From: an uncultured Rhodanobacter sp.
GTDB lineage: Bacteria > Pseudomonadota > Gammaproteobacteria > Xanthomonadales > Rhodanobacteraceae
Direction of reading: 5' to 3'
NCBI GenBank assembly: GCA_903827735.1
Contig: CAIKJM010000566.1
Location: 1 to 6,741, forward strand
DNA length: 6,741 nt
Shown: in pieces, positions 1-5,903 of the stretch
Position numbering within the stretch: the stretch's first letter is position 1
How the letters are laid out: each line of letters starts with the position of its first letter
The notes under the pieces: model-generated
Databases searched by the model: none
Told to the model about the DNA's origin: nothing
What the model saw: only the letters and a program-made list of their open reading frames with translations
Made by a program: the position numbers and the translations under genes

Positions 1-25
1 CCTTGGTCGATGTACACGCCCAACG

Positions 26-781
26 TCAGTTGCGCGACTGCATCTTCGACAGCAGCCGCAGCAGCTCCAAATACAGCCATACAAGGGTAACCACCAGCGC
101 GAACGCGCCGTACCATTCCATGTATTTCGGCGCGCCGCCGTTGACGCCGGTTTCGATCATGTCGAAATCCAGGATCAGGTTCAGCGCGGCAATCACCACC
201 ACCACGCCGCTAAACACGATGCCGATGGTGCTGTGGCCGTTGATGAAGCCGATCGGATGGCCAAAGAAGCTCATCGCCATATTGGCCAGATAAAGCAGCA
301 TGATGCCGCCGGTCGCGGCCACGATTCCGAGCTTGAACTTCTCCGTGGCGCGGATCAGCCCGCTGCGATAGGCCACCAGCAGCGCTGCCATGGTGCCGAA
401 GGTAAGTCCCACCGCCTGTAGCACGATGCCCGGATAGCGCATCTCGAATAGGGCCGACACCGCGCCGATGAACACGCCCTCCACCAGCGCATACAGCGGC
501 GCGGTGACCGGTGCCCAGGTTTTCTTGAACGAGGTGACCAGTCCCAGGACCAGTCCGCCGATGGCGCCGCCCAAGGCCAGCGGCCACATGGCCGGAACGC
601 TGGCAGGTCCGTTGAAATGGCTCCAGCTGAACATGGCGCCGATCAGCACCAGGATCAGCAGCAGGCCGGTTTTGTTCACCGTGCCGTTGAGCGTCATCGC
701 CTCGCCGTTGCGCGATACGACCACGCCGCTGGCCGCGTCGAGGAACGTATTTTTGTTGAGTGCCGGGTTGCCGCTTTGCAT
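26..781 (-). CDS. Bax inhibitor-1/YccA family integral membrane protein
   Basis: A 251-residue, very hydrophobic protein with about seven membrane segments, at roughly residues 38-55, 66-83, 93-111, 119-138, 151-172, 184-204 and 224-243. The loop LDFDMIE (D205, D207, E210) before the last helix and the APKYMEWYGAF stretch are typical of the bacterial BI-1/YccA-like group (TMBIM superfamily). In the TMBIM homologue BsYetJ an acidic pair forms a pH-sensitive calcium gate; whether D205/D207 do this here is inference. The N-terminus MQSGNPALNKNTF is the usual start for this subgroup. I chose the ATG at 781 because GGAG (788-791) lies 6 bases upstream of it. An in-frame ATG at 808 would add nine residues but has no visible Shine-Dalgarno sequence. 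The gene is divergent from hemC. The 25 bases after its stop show no terminator. The physiological substrate is unknown; the family assignment is secure. Confidence 0.93.
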   Translation of the reverse strand: MQSGNPALNKNTFLDAASGVVVSRNGEAMTLNGTVNKTGLLLILVLIGAMFSWSHFNGPASVPAMWPLALGGAIGGLVLGLVTSFKKTWAPVTAPLYALVEGVFIGAVSALFEMRYPGIVLQAVGLTFGTMAALLVAYRSGLIRATEKFKLGIVAATGGIMLLYLANMAMSFFGHPIGFINGHSTIGIVFSGVVVVIAALNLILDFDMIETGVNGGAPKYMEWYGAFALVVTLVWLYLELLRLLSKMQSRN

Positions 782-907
782 AAAGTGCTCCGATGAGTTC
801 TTCGCCATCGTATCTGGTCTGGGGCCGAGGCCGAGTTACGCGCGTGGCCGCGTCCGCGCAGGGAAACTACGCGACAATGAGACTTTGCCAAACGTCGCGG
901 AGTTCCG
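782..907. promoter_or_regulatory. Divergent spacer with promoters for the BI-1 gene and hemC
   Basis: Both flanking genes start here, so both promoters should lie in these 126 bases. On the minus strand TTGGCA (886-891), a 16-base spacer and TAGTTT (864-869) make a fair -35 and a poor -10 for the BI-1 gene. For hemC I see only GACAAT-like sequence near 873-878 and no good -35. GGAG at 899-902, five bases before the ATG at 908, is a good hemC ribosome binding site. The promoter boxes are guesses; the spacer role is inferred from gene orientation. Confidence 0.35.
788..791 (-). promoter_or_regulatory. Ribosome binding site deciding the BI-1/YccA start
   Basis: On the minus strand GGAG is followed by a 6-base spacer and the ATG at 781. 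It lies inside the coding sequence of the longer reading from 808, and nothing comparable precedes 808. This supports the shorter protein. Confidence 0.6.
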
Positions 908-1825
908 ATGAGCCCTTCCATCCTGCGCATTGCCACCCGCAAGAGCCCGCTAGCCCTGTGGCAAGCCGAGCACGTGGCGGCCGCGTTGCGCGCGGCGCAT
1001 CCGGCGCTGTCGGTAGAGCTGGTGCCGATGTCCACGCGCGGCGACGAGATCCTTGACCGGCCGCTAGCCGAGGTCGGCGGCAAGGGCCTGTTTCTCAAGG
1101 AACTCGAGGTGGCGATGATGGAAGGCCGCGCCGATCTGGCTGTCCACTCGCTCAAGGACGTTCCCGTGACGCTGGAGCCCGGCTTTACCCTGCCGGCGAT
1201 CCTGCCGCGCGCGGATGCGGCCGATGCCTTTGTCAGCAACGACTTCGCCAACCTTGCGGCGCTGCCGCAGGGCGCGCGGGTAGGCACATCCTCGCTGCGC
1301 AGGCAGGCGCTATTGCGCGCGCTACGGCCGGATCTGCAGCTGCTCGATCTGCGCGGCAACGTCGGCACGCGGCTGGCGAAACTCGACGCCGGCGGTTATG
1401 ACGCCATCGTGCTGGCTTGCGCCGGGCTGGAGCGGCTCGGCTTCGCCGCGCGCATCCGTTCGCGGCTTACCCCGCCGGAATGGCTGCCGGCGCCTGGTCA
1501 GGCTGCGATTGCGATCGAGGCCTGCACGGATCACTCGGCCACGCTGGCCCTGCTGGCCGCGCTCGACGATGCCGACACGCGGCTGACCATCGACGCCGAG
1601 CGGGCGATGAATCAGGCGCTTGGCGGCAGCTGCACTGTACCGGTTGCCGCCTGGTGCGTACTGGGCGAGCGCGGCCTGCATCTGCGCGGCATGGTCGGCG
1701 ATGCGGCATCCGGTCGGCTGCTGCATGCCGAAGCGATGAACCCCAATGACGATGCTGTGGCGTTAGGCCGGCAGGTGGCAGCGGCTCTAATCGATCAGGG
1801 CGCGGGCGAGATACTCGGGCTATGA
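908..1825 (+). CDS. hemC: Hydroxymethylbilane synthase (porphobilinogen deaminase)
   Basis: A cytoplasmic enzyme that joins four porphobilinogen molecules into hydroxymethylbilane, the linear tetrapyrrole precursor of uroporphyrinogen III, haem and sirohaem. The 305 residues match the family length, and key residues fall at the E. coli positions: R11 (IATRKSPLA), K83 and catalytic D84 (HSLKDVP), R131/R132 (GTSSLRRQ), R149 and R155 (LDLRGNVGTR), and C242 in GGSCTVPVA, which carries the dipyrromethane cofactor. LPAPGQ at 193-198 is another family signature. All three domains appear intact. The ATG at 908 is supported by GGAG five bases upstream. hemD, which often follows hemC, is absent: a strong terminator closes the unit 30 bases after the stop, so hemC appears monocistronic. 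The BI-1 gene is divergent upstream. Confidence 0.98.
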   Translation: MSPSILRIATRKSPLALWQAEHVAAALRAAHPALSVELVPMSTRGDEILDRPLAEVGGKGLFLKELEVAMMEGRADLAVHSLKDVPVTLEPGFTLPAILPRADAADAFVSNDFANLAALPQGARVGTSSLRRQALLRALRPDLQLLDLRGNVGTRLAKLDAGGYDAIVLACAGLERLGFAARIRSRLTPPEWLPAPGQAAIAIEACTDHSATLALLAALDDADTRLTIDAERAMNQALGGSCTVPVAAWCVLGERGLHLRGMVGDAASGRLLHAEAMNPNDDAVALGRQVAAALIDQGAGEILGL

Positions 1826-1855
1826 GCGCCTAGCACCACGAAACGCGCTGTACGA

Positions 1856-1885
1856 AAAAGCCCCGCTGCGAAGAGCGGGGCTTTT
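1856..1885. terminator. Bidirectional rho-independent terminator between hemC and the DUF481 gene
   Basis: A perfect 12-bp stem, AAAAGCCCCGCT (1856-1867) with AGCGGGGCTTTT (1874-1885), encloses the 6-base loop GCGAAG. The stem has a GC-rich core and ends in a T run on the plus strand and a five-T run on the minus strand. It lies between the stops of two convergent genes and should end both transcripts. Confidence 0.93.
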
Positions 1886-1919
1886 GATTCAACCGATCAA
1901 ACGCGTCAGAGCAAGTGCG

Positions 1920-2762
1920 TCAGAGGTTGTAGACGATATTGGTGGTGGTGAGCGTGTCGTTCTTGCGGATACCCGGCAGCACGTTGGTGTTGTGGCGCAC
2001 CTGGAATCCCACCTTCACCGCCAGCTTCTTGGTCATGCTGACCGAAACGCCGGCATCATTCTGTATATACGTATCCTTGGAACCCGCTTCGGTCAGGAAC
2101 GTATCTTCGAACGAGGTGTTGTCGGTGAGCTTGTGCTTGTAGTTGACCAGGCCGCGGGCGATCGCTTCGCTCTGCGTACCGTTGGCTTCCTGCGGCACTT
2201 CAACACCATCGATCAGCGTGTCCTGAACCGCCGGGCGGTAACGCTTGTAACCGGGGCCGAGTTCGAACGACAGCTCGTTGGTGTCGTCTTTCAGCGCGAT
2301 GTAGCCGTAACCGACCGACACCACGCCTTGCCAGATATTGGCGCCGAAGTCGTCGTGCTCGTAGCGAGCGGCCGTGACGATATAGCTGCGCGGATCGAGC
2401 TTGTAGCCGACCGAGGCACCGCCGTCATAGCGATTGGCGGTTTCGTTGAACTGCTCCACCGTGGCGCCTGACGCGTTGGTTACCGACTGCTGGCTTTTCG
2501 CGCGCAGGAAATCGACGTAGAAGTTGTTCTTCCACTGCTCGTTTTCCTGATTCAGGTTGAGCTTGCCGTTAACGTTTTGCGAGCGCGTGTTGCCGGTAGC
2601 CGAAGCGAAACCAAACTCGCCCGATCCGCTCCAGCCGCCGTTGTTGGCCGCACCGTTGGTGCCGCTGGCGTCGGCCCCGGAAGCCGGTGCAGCATCGTCA
2701 GCCTGAACGGCGAAACTTGCCATGGAGGCCAGCAAAACGCAGGCGATCAGGGTCTTTTTCAT
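1920..2762 (-). CDS. DUF481 family outer-membrane beta-barrel protein (YdiY-like)
   Basis: A 280-residue exported protein. MKKTLIACVLLASMASFAVQA is a clear Sec signal peptide, with likely cleavage after A21. A flexible Ala/Gly/Asn/Ser linker follows (about 22-43). The rest alternates short amphipathic strands rich in Tyr, Phe, Asn and Thr, for example GSGEFGFASATGNTRSQ (46-62), RYDGGASVGYKLDPRSY (111-127) and GVVSVGYGYIALKDDTNEL (146-164), ending in VYNL. This pattern, including the GNT motif in strand one, is typical of DUF481 (the 'salt-induced outer membrane protein' group). The function of these proteins is not established. I chose the ATG at 2762; an upstream TTG at 2786 would put eight charged or polar residues before the signal peptide. 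The gene converges with hemC over a shared terminator and is divergent from the WYL regulator. Ribosome binding is weak (GGAT about 6 bases upstream). Confidence 0.88.
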   Translation of the reverse strand: MKKTLIACVLLASMASFAVQADDAAPASGADASGTNGAANNGGWSGSGEFGFASATGNTRSQNVNGKLNLNQENEQWKNNFYVDFLRAKSQQSVTNASGATVEQFNETANRYDGGASVGYKLDPRSYIVTAARYEHDDFGANIWQGVVSVGYGYIALKDDTNELSFELGPGYKRYRPAVQDTLIDGVEVPQEANGTQSEAIARGLVNYKHKLTDNTSFEDTFLTEAGSKDTYIQNDAGVSVSMTKKLAVKVGFQVRHNTNVLPGIRKNDTLTTTNIVYNL

Positions 2763-2965
2763 CGAGGGATCCAATTTGTTAAGCAATAGTGATCGTCTAC
2801 CTTAACGGCCGGGATTGAACTTCAAATGAACAATCTGCTGCGCCGCAACGAAAAAACTTCACGATCCTGCGTCAATCCAGCTGACGAATCAATGTTTTGA
2901 AGCGGCCGCATGCGGCCGCAACCATGCTACAAACGCTTTCATTCCCGACACCTGCACCAGGGCAT
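2763..2965. promoter_or_regulatory. Divergent regulatory spacer between the DUF481 gene and the WYL regulator
   Basis: This 203-base non-coding spacer is locally AT-richer than the genes and must hold promoters for both. Visible structure includes a small interrupted palindrome, TTGAA-C-TTCAA (2815-2825), an A run at 2851-2856, and the 18-bp GC palindrome listed separately. On the minus strand TTGAAG (2820-2825) resembles a -35, but no good -10 lies 16-18 bases away. I see no convincing sigma-70 pair on either strand. Confidence 0.45.
2902..2919. repeat. 18-bp perfect palindrome upstream of the WYL regulator
   Basis: GCGGCCGCATGCGGCCGC reads identically on both strands. It lies 46 bases before the preferred start of the WYL regulator. 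It follows TTGAAG (2897-2902, which shares one base) and precedes AACCAT (2920-2925), a -35-like and a weak -10-like hexamer 17 bases apart. That is where a repressor site would be expected. In RNA it could fold into a short hairpin. Operator function is inference. Confidence 0.5.
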
Positions 2966-3949
2966 ATGGACCGCTACGAACGCATTTCCACCTTGCATCG
3001 ATTGCTCAAGTCGGCGCATTACCCGATTCCCCTGGCCCGGTTGCGCGAAGAGCTGGAGTGCTCACGCGCCACGCTTTATCGCGACGTGGCGTTTCTGCGC
3101 GACGCGCTGGGCGCTCCGGTCGAAAGTGCCGGCGGCGACCAGGCCGCATTTCGCTACGAAGTAGGCGAGGGCGAACGCTTCGAACTGCCGGGCCTTTGGC
3201 TGACCTCGGACGAGCTGTCCGCGTTGCTGGCCTTGAACGAACTGATCGACCGCTCCGGCACCGGCGTGCTGGCCGGCGCGCTGACGCCGCTGCGCAAGCG
3301 CATCGAAGGCCTGCTGTCCAACCGCGAAGGCAACGACGAGCCGCTGCCGATCGAGCGCATTCGGGTCATTCCCTGGGGCGAGCGCAAGCTCAGCCAGCAG
3401 GTGTTTCGCATCGTCGCCGGTTCGGTGCTGAAGCGGCATCAGCTGCGCTTTCGCTACCGCGCCCGCACCACCAATACCGACAGCCGCCGCACCGTCTCGC
3501 CGCAGCGGCTGACCCACTATCGCGACAACTGGTATCTCGACGTATGGGATCACGATCGCGAAGCGCTGCGCAGTTTTGCCGTCGATCGCATCGTCGAACC
3601 GCAGGCGCTGGATGCCGCGGCCATCGACGTGGCTGAAAACGATCTCAACGAGCTGCTGGCCTCCAGCTACGGCATCTTCGCGGGCAAGCCAAAGGCCTGG
3701 GCCACGATCCGTTTTTCGCAGCACGCCGCGCGCTGGGTCGCCGACGAGCACTGGCATTCGCAGCAGCGCGGCGAATGGCTGCCGGACGGCCGCTACGAAC
3801 TGCAGGTGCCCTACTCCAATTCGCGCGAACTGCTGATGGACGTACTCAAGTACGGCCCCGACGCCGAGATCGTCTCACCGCTGCCGCTGCGTGAGGAAAT
3901 GAAGATCCTGCTGCAGCTGGCGATGAGCGGCTATCAGCCGAGCCTCTGA
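2966..3949 (+). CDS. YafY/PafC-type WYL-domain transcriptional regulator
   Basis: A 327-residue DNA-binding regulator. The N-terminal winged helix-turn-helix (about 1-65; RISTLHRLL, IPLARLREELECSRATLYRDVAFLRD) is of the HTH_11/DeoR-like type. The WYL domain (about 140-215) carries the signature RDNWYLDVWD, with W189-Y190-L191. A C-terminal WCX-like segment (about 240-315) follows, including the LLMDVLKYGPDAEIVSP-like end. WYL domains are thought to sense nucleic acids or other ligands; the ligand here is unknown. The ATG at 2966 begins MDRYERISTLHRLL, the usual family start. The frame stays open upstream to a TTG at 2897 and an ATG at 2924, but those residues are unlike the family and cross the palindrome. 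AGGG (2959-2962) is only three bases from the ATG, so the ribosome site is weak. The gene is divergent from the DUF481 gene. WYL proteins often sit near defence genes; none is visible here. Confidence 0.92.
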   Translation: MDRYERISTLHRLLKSAHYPIPLARLREELECSRATLYRDVAFLRDALGAPVESAGGDQAAFRYEVGEGERFELPGLWLTSDELSALLALNELIDRSGTGVLAGALTPLRKRIEGLLSNREGNDEPLPIERIRVIPWGERKLSQQVFRIVAGSVLKRHQLRFRYRARTTNTDSRRTVSPQRLTHYRDNWYLDVWDHDREALRSFAVDRIVEPQALDAAAIDVAENDLNELLASSYGIFAGKPKAWATIRFSQHAARWVADEHWHSQQRGEWLPDGRYELQVPYSNSRELLMDVLKYGPDAEIVSPLPLREEMKILLQLAMSGYQPSL

Positions 3950-3963
3950 TCGCAGCGCCGAAG

Positions 3964-3999
3964 CGGTTATCGCCGCAGCGATGACTGCGGGGATAGCTG
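3964..3999. repeat. Imperfect hairpin between the WYL regulator and the patatin gene
   Basis: CGGTTATCGCCGCAG (3964-3978) pairs with CTGCGGGGATAGCTG (3985-3999) around the 6-base loop CGATGA. It makes about 14 of 15 pairs, with one G-G mismatch and two G-U pairs. It starts 14 bases after the regulator's stop. There is no T run, so it is not a standard intrinsic terminator; it may protect the 3' end or partly attenuate read-through. Confidence 0.5.
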
Positions 4000-4109
4000 A
4001 CTTGCAAGGCCACGGCAGCTTGCCGAGAATTTGTGGCGCGTCCATGCTTGTCAGACGCCGCATTCCGTCAGCGGGTGGCGGCTGCTCCGACCACAATTGA
4101 AAGCTGCGC

Positions 4110-5054
4110 ATGACACACACCGATATCGCCGACCCTACCGCGCTGCCCGCAGCGCTTTCCGAATCACGCCGACCGACCGTGGCGCTGGCCCTTGGCGCGG
4201 GTGGCGCAAAAGGCCTGGCGCACATCGGCGCGATCGAGGAAATCGAGGCGCAGGGTTTTGAAATCGTCGCCATCGCCGGCTGCTCGATGGGCGCGCTGAT
4301 CGGCGGCATCTATGCGATGGGTAAGCTCGACGTCTACCGTGACTGGGTCTCGACGCTGGCCAAGTTCGACGTGCTGAAGCTGCTCGACTGGACCTTTTCC
4401 GGCGGCGGTTTCATCAAGGGCGAGCGCATCATGGGCACGCTGCTGGAACTGATCGGCGATACCTGCATCGAGGAACTGCCGTTCCCCTTTACCGCCGTGG
4501 CCACCGACCTGGAGCGTGAGCGCGAGGTGTGGCTGACCCGCGGCTCGCTGTTCGATGCGATTCGCGCGTCGATTGCTATTCCGACCGTCTTTCGCCCCTA
4601 CCACCTCAACGGACGCGTGCTGGTCGACGGCGCGCTGTTGAACCCGCTACCCGTGTCGCCGCTGATTCGCGAAACCGCCGACTACATCATGGCTGTTAGC
4701 GTAGATGGTCCGGCTGAATTCACACCGGTGGAAACACTGGAGCTGGAAGAACCCGCGGCCAACGGGGCACGGCACCGGATCGGCGAATTCTTGAGTCGGC
4801 TTAGGCCGCACAGCGAACCGAAGCCGCGCGAACCCGGCGCGTTCGAATTGCTCAACCAGGCCATGGATCTGATGCAGGCCAATCTCTCACGGCTGCGTCT
4901 GGCGGCGTATGGGCCCGACCTGCTGATCCAGATGCCGCGCAACGCGTCGACCGCCTACGAGTTCTATCGCGCCCGCGAGCTGATCGAACTAGGGCGACTG
5001 CGTGCCCGCGCCGCATTCTCCAATTGGAAACCGGTTTCACATCAACCGCGTTAG
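4110..5054 (+). CDS. Patatin-like phospholipase family protein (RssA/NTE-like)
   Basis: A 314-residue predicted serine acyl hydrolase. The patatin fold is clear: the oxyanion loop GAGGAKG (29-35, in LALGAGGAKGLAHIG), the nucleophile elbow GCSMG with S59, the internal motif IRASIAIPTVFRP (151-163), and the catalytic aspartate D173 in VDGALLNPLP. Both dyad residues are present, so the enzyme should be active on lipid acyl esters, although the substrate is unknown. The core ends near 200. A charged, Pro/Glu-rich stretch (about 201-243) precedes a helical C-terminal tail (244-305). There is no signal peptide or membrane helix, so a cytoplasmic or peripheral location is likely. It lies 160 bases after the WYL gene and converges with the glycosyltransferase gene. 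The ATG at 4110 has only a weak upstream ribosome site, but the reading to GAGGAKG fits family N-termini. Confidence 0.93.
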   Translation: MTHTDIADPTALPAALSESRRPTVALALGAGGAKGLAHIGAIEEIEAQGFEIVAIAGCSMGALIGGIYAMGKLDVYRDWVSTLAKFDVLKLLDWTFSGGGFIKGERIMGTLLELIGDTCIEELPFPFTAVATDLEREREVWLTRGSLFDAIRASIAIPTVFRPYHLNGRVLVDGALLNPLPVSPLIRETADYIMAVSVDGPAEFTPVETLELEEPAANGARHRIGEFLSRLRPHSEPKPREPGAFELLNQAMDLMQANLSRLRLAAYGPDLLIQMPRNASTAYEFYRARELIELGRLRARAAFSNWKPVSHQPR

Positions 5055-5067
5055 CCGACGTGGCTAA
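5051..5067. other. Small hairpin at the convergent patatin/glycosyltransferase ends
   Basis: TTAGCC (5051-5056) and GGCTAA (5062-5067) form a 6-bp stem with a 5-base loop that includes the patatin stop codon. It is the only inverted structure between the two convergent stops and has no T run on either side. It may weakly aid termination, but a chance occurrence is possible. Confidence 0.25.
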
Positions 5068-5073
5068 GTCGAC

Positions 5074-5790
5074 TCAAAGCTCTTCGATGCGGGTGACCTT
5101 GCCACGACGCATCAGCCAGGCCACGCCGCGCAAATCGGCCAGACCCACCCACAGGCGATCGAGCATGCCGTATTTCGATACACCGGCGGTGCGCGGACGG
5201 TGGCCTACCGGCACACTTTGGCAGGCGAAGCCGGCACGTTTCACCAGCGCGGGCAGGTAGCGATGCATGTGATCGAAATAGGGCAGGCGTAGGAATACCT
5301 CGCGGTCGAACAGCTTGAGGCCGCAGCCGGTATCCGGCGTGGCGTCCTTCAGCATGCGCGAGCGCACCGCGTTGGCGATCTTGGACGAAATGCGCTTGTT
5401 GAAACTGTCGCGGCGCGTGGTGCGCCAGCCGGCGAACAGGCGCAGGTCGGCAGACGACTTGTCGCGCGCTGCCAGCAGCTTGGGAATATCGGCCGGATCG
5501 TTCTGCCCGTCGCCGTCGAGCGTGGCGATCCACGGTGACTTCGCCGCGCGCACGCCGTTCCACACCGCCGTGCTCTGCCCACTGCGGGTCACGTGATGCA
5601 GCACGCGCAGCTCGGGATGCAGAGCTTTCTGCGCGGCCAGCACGGCGCGGCTGTCATCGACGGAGTCGTCGTCGATATAAATCACTTCGTAATCGACCTG
5701 GCCTCGCAGGGCGGCAGCGATTTCGGCGAGCAGCGGCGGAATGTTGTCGCGCTCGTTGAAGACGGGAACGACGACGGACAGTTGCGGCAT
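5074..5790 (-). CDS. Family 2 glycosyltransferase, dolichol-phosphate mannosyltransferase-like
   Basis: A 238-residue GT-A fold transferase. It has the N-terminal strand LSVVVPVFNERDNI (4-17), the nucleotide-binding acidic cluster YIDDDSVDDS (39-48), and the metal-binding DXD in LDGDGQNDPADIP (91-103; D92, D94). The acceptor-side signature DTGCGLKLFDREVF (153-166) and the late KYGMLDRLWVGLADLRGVAWL segment (207-226) also fit. These features place it with the DPM1/GtrB/ArnC-like group, which moves a sugar from a nucleotide donor to a polyprenyl-phosphate carrier at the inner face of the cytoplasmic membrane. Donor and carrier are not determinable here. Unlike GtrB or ArnC it has no C-terminal pair of transmembrane helices and ends at KVTRIEEL. 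The ATG at 5790 has AAGG about 7 bases upstream. It lies downstream of parB on the same strand, separated by 113 bases, and converges with the patatin gene. Confidence 0.92.
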   Translation of the reverse strand: MPQLSVVVPVFNERDNIPPLLAEIAAALRGQVDYEVIYIDDDSVDDSRAVLAAQKALHPELRVLHHVTRSGQSTAVWNGVRAAKSPWIATLDGDGQNDPADIPKLLAARDKSSADLRLFAGWRTTRRDSFNKRISSKIANAVRSRMLKDATPDTGCGLKLFDREVFLRLPYFDHMHRYLPALVKRAGFACQSVPVGHRPRTAGVSKYGMLDRLWVGLADLRGVAWLMRRGKVTRIEEL

Positions 5791-5834
5791 GGGGAGGCCT
5801 TGTTGCGGAAACGGGGCGCGCGAGCGCTGGGCGG

Positions 5835-5840
5835 ATTCTA
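5835..5840 (-). promoter_or_regulatory. Possible -10 box for the glycosyltransferase gene
   Basis: On the minus strand TAGAAT matches five of six bases of the sigma-70 -10 consensus and sits about 45 bases before the glycosyltransferase ATG. No good -35 is found 16-18 bases upstream, so this is tentative. If real, the gene can be transcribed apart from parB. Confidence 0.3.
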
Positions 5841-5881
5841 GTGCGTGGGTCAGCTGGTAGCGAGAACGGCGACTCGCCCCT

Positions 5882-5903
5882 CATCCCTGCTCCATCCCTG
5901 CTC
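5882..5903. repeat. Two perfect tandem copies of an 11-bp unit directly after parB
   Basis: The unit CATCCCTGCTC occurs at 5882-5892 and again at 5893-5903, ending exactly at the base next to the parB stop codon (5904-5906). On the parB strand the unit reads GAGCAGGGATG. It lies in the parB-glycosyltransferase spacer and has no recognised function. Confidence 0.7.

Noticed and set aside
1..25. A further gene or terminator at the left edge
   Set aside because: The 25 bases after the BI-1 stop are too short to show a coding signal and contain no hairpin.
2763..2786. TTG start at 2786 for the DUF481 protein
   Set aside because: It would place MLNKLDPS in front of a textbook signal peptide that begins at the ATG at 2762.
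2897..2965. N-terminal extension of the WYL regulator from the TTG at 2897 or the ATG at 2924
   Set aside because: Neither codon has a ribosome site, the extra residues do not resemble the family, and the region contains the palindrome. MDRYERIS at 2966 is the typical start.
2966..5054. WYL regulator plus patatin as an anti-phage defence module (patatins occur in CBASS, WYL proteins near defence islands)
   Set aside because: There is no cyclase, no other defence effector and no mobile-element signature. The patatin is of the housekeeping RssA-like type, and a 160-base gap with a hairpin separates the two genes.
5585..5600. parS-like site around TCACGTGA inside the glycosyltransferase gene, close to parB
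   Set aside because: Only 11 of 16 bases match the classical parS palindrome, and the outer arms do not mirror each other. The core is also explained by codons for His-Val-Thr. Real parS sites usually have at most one or two mismatches.
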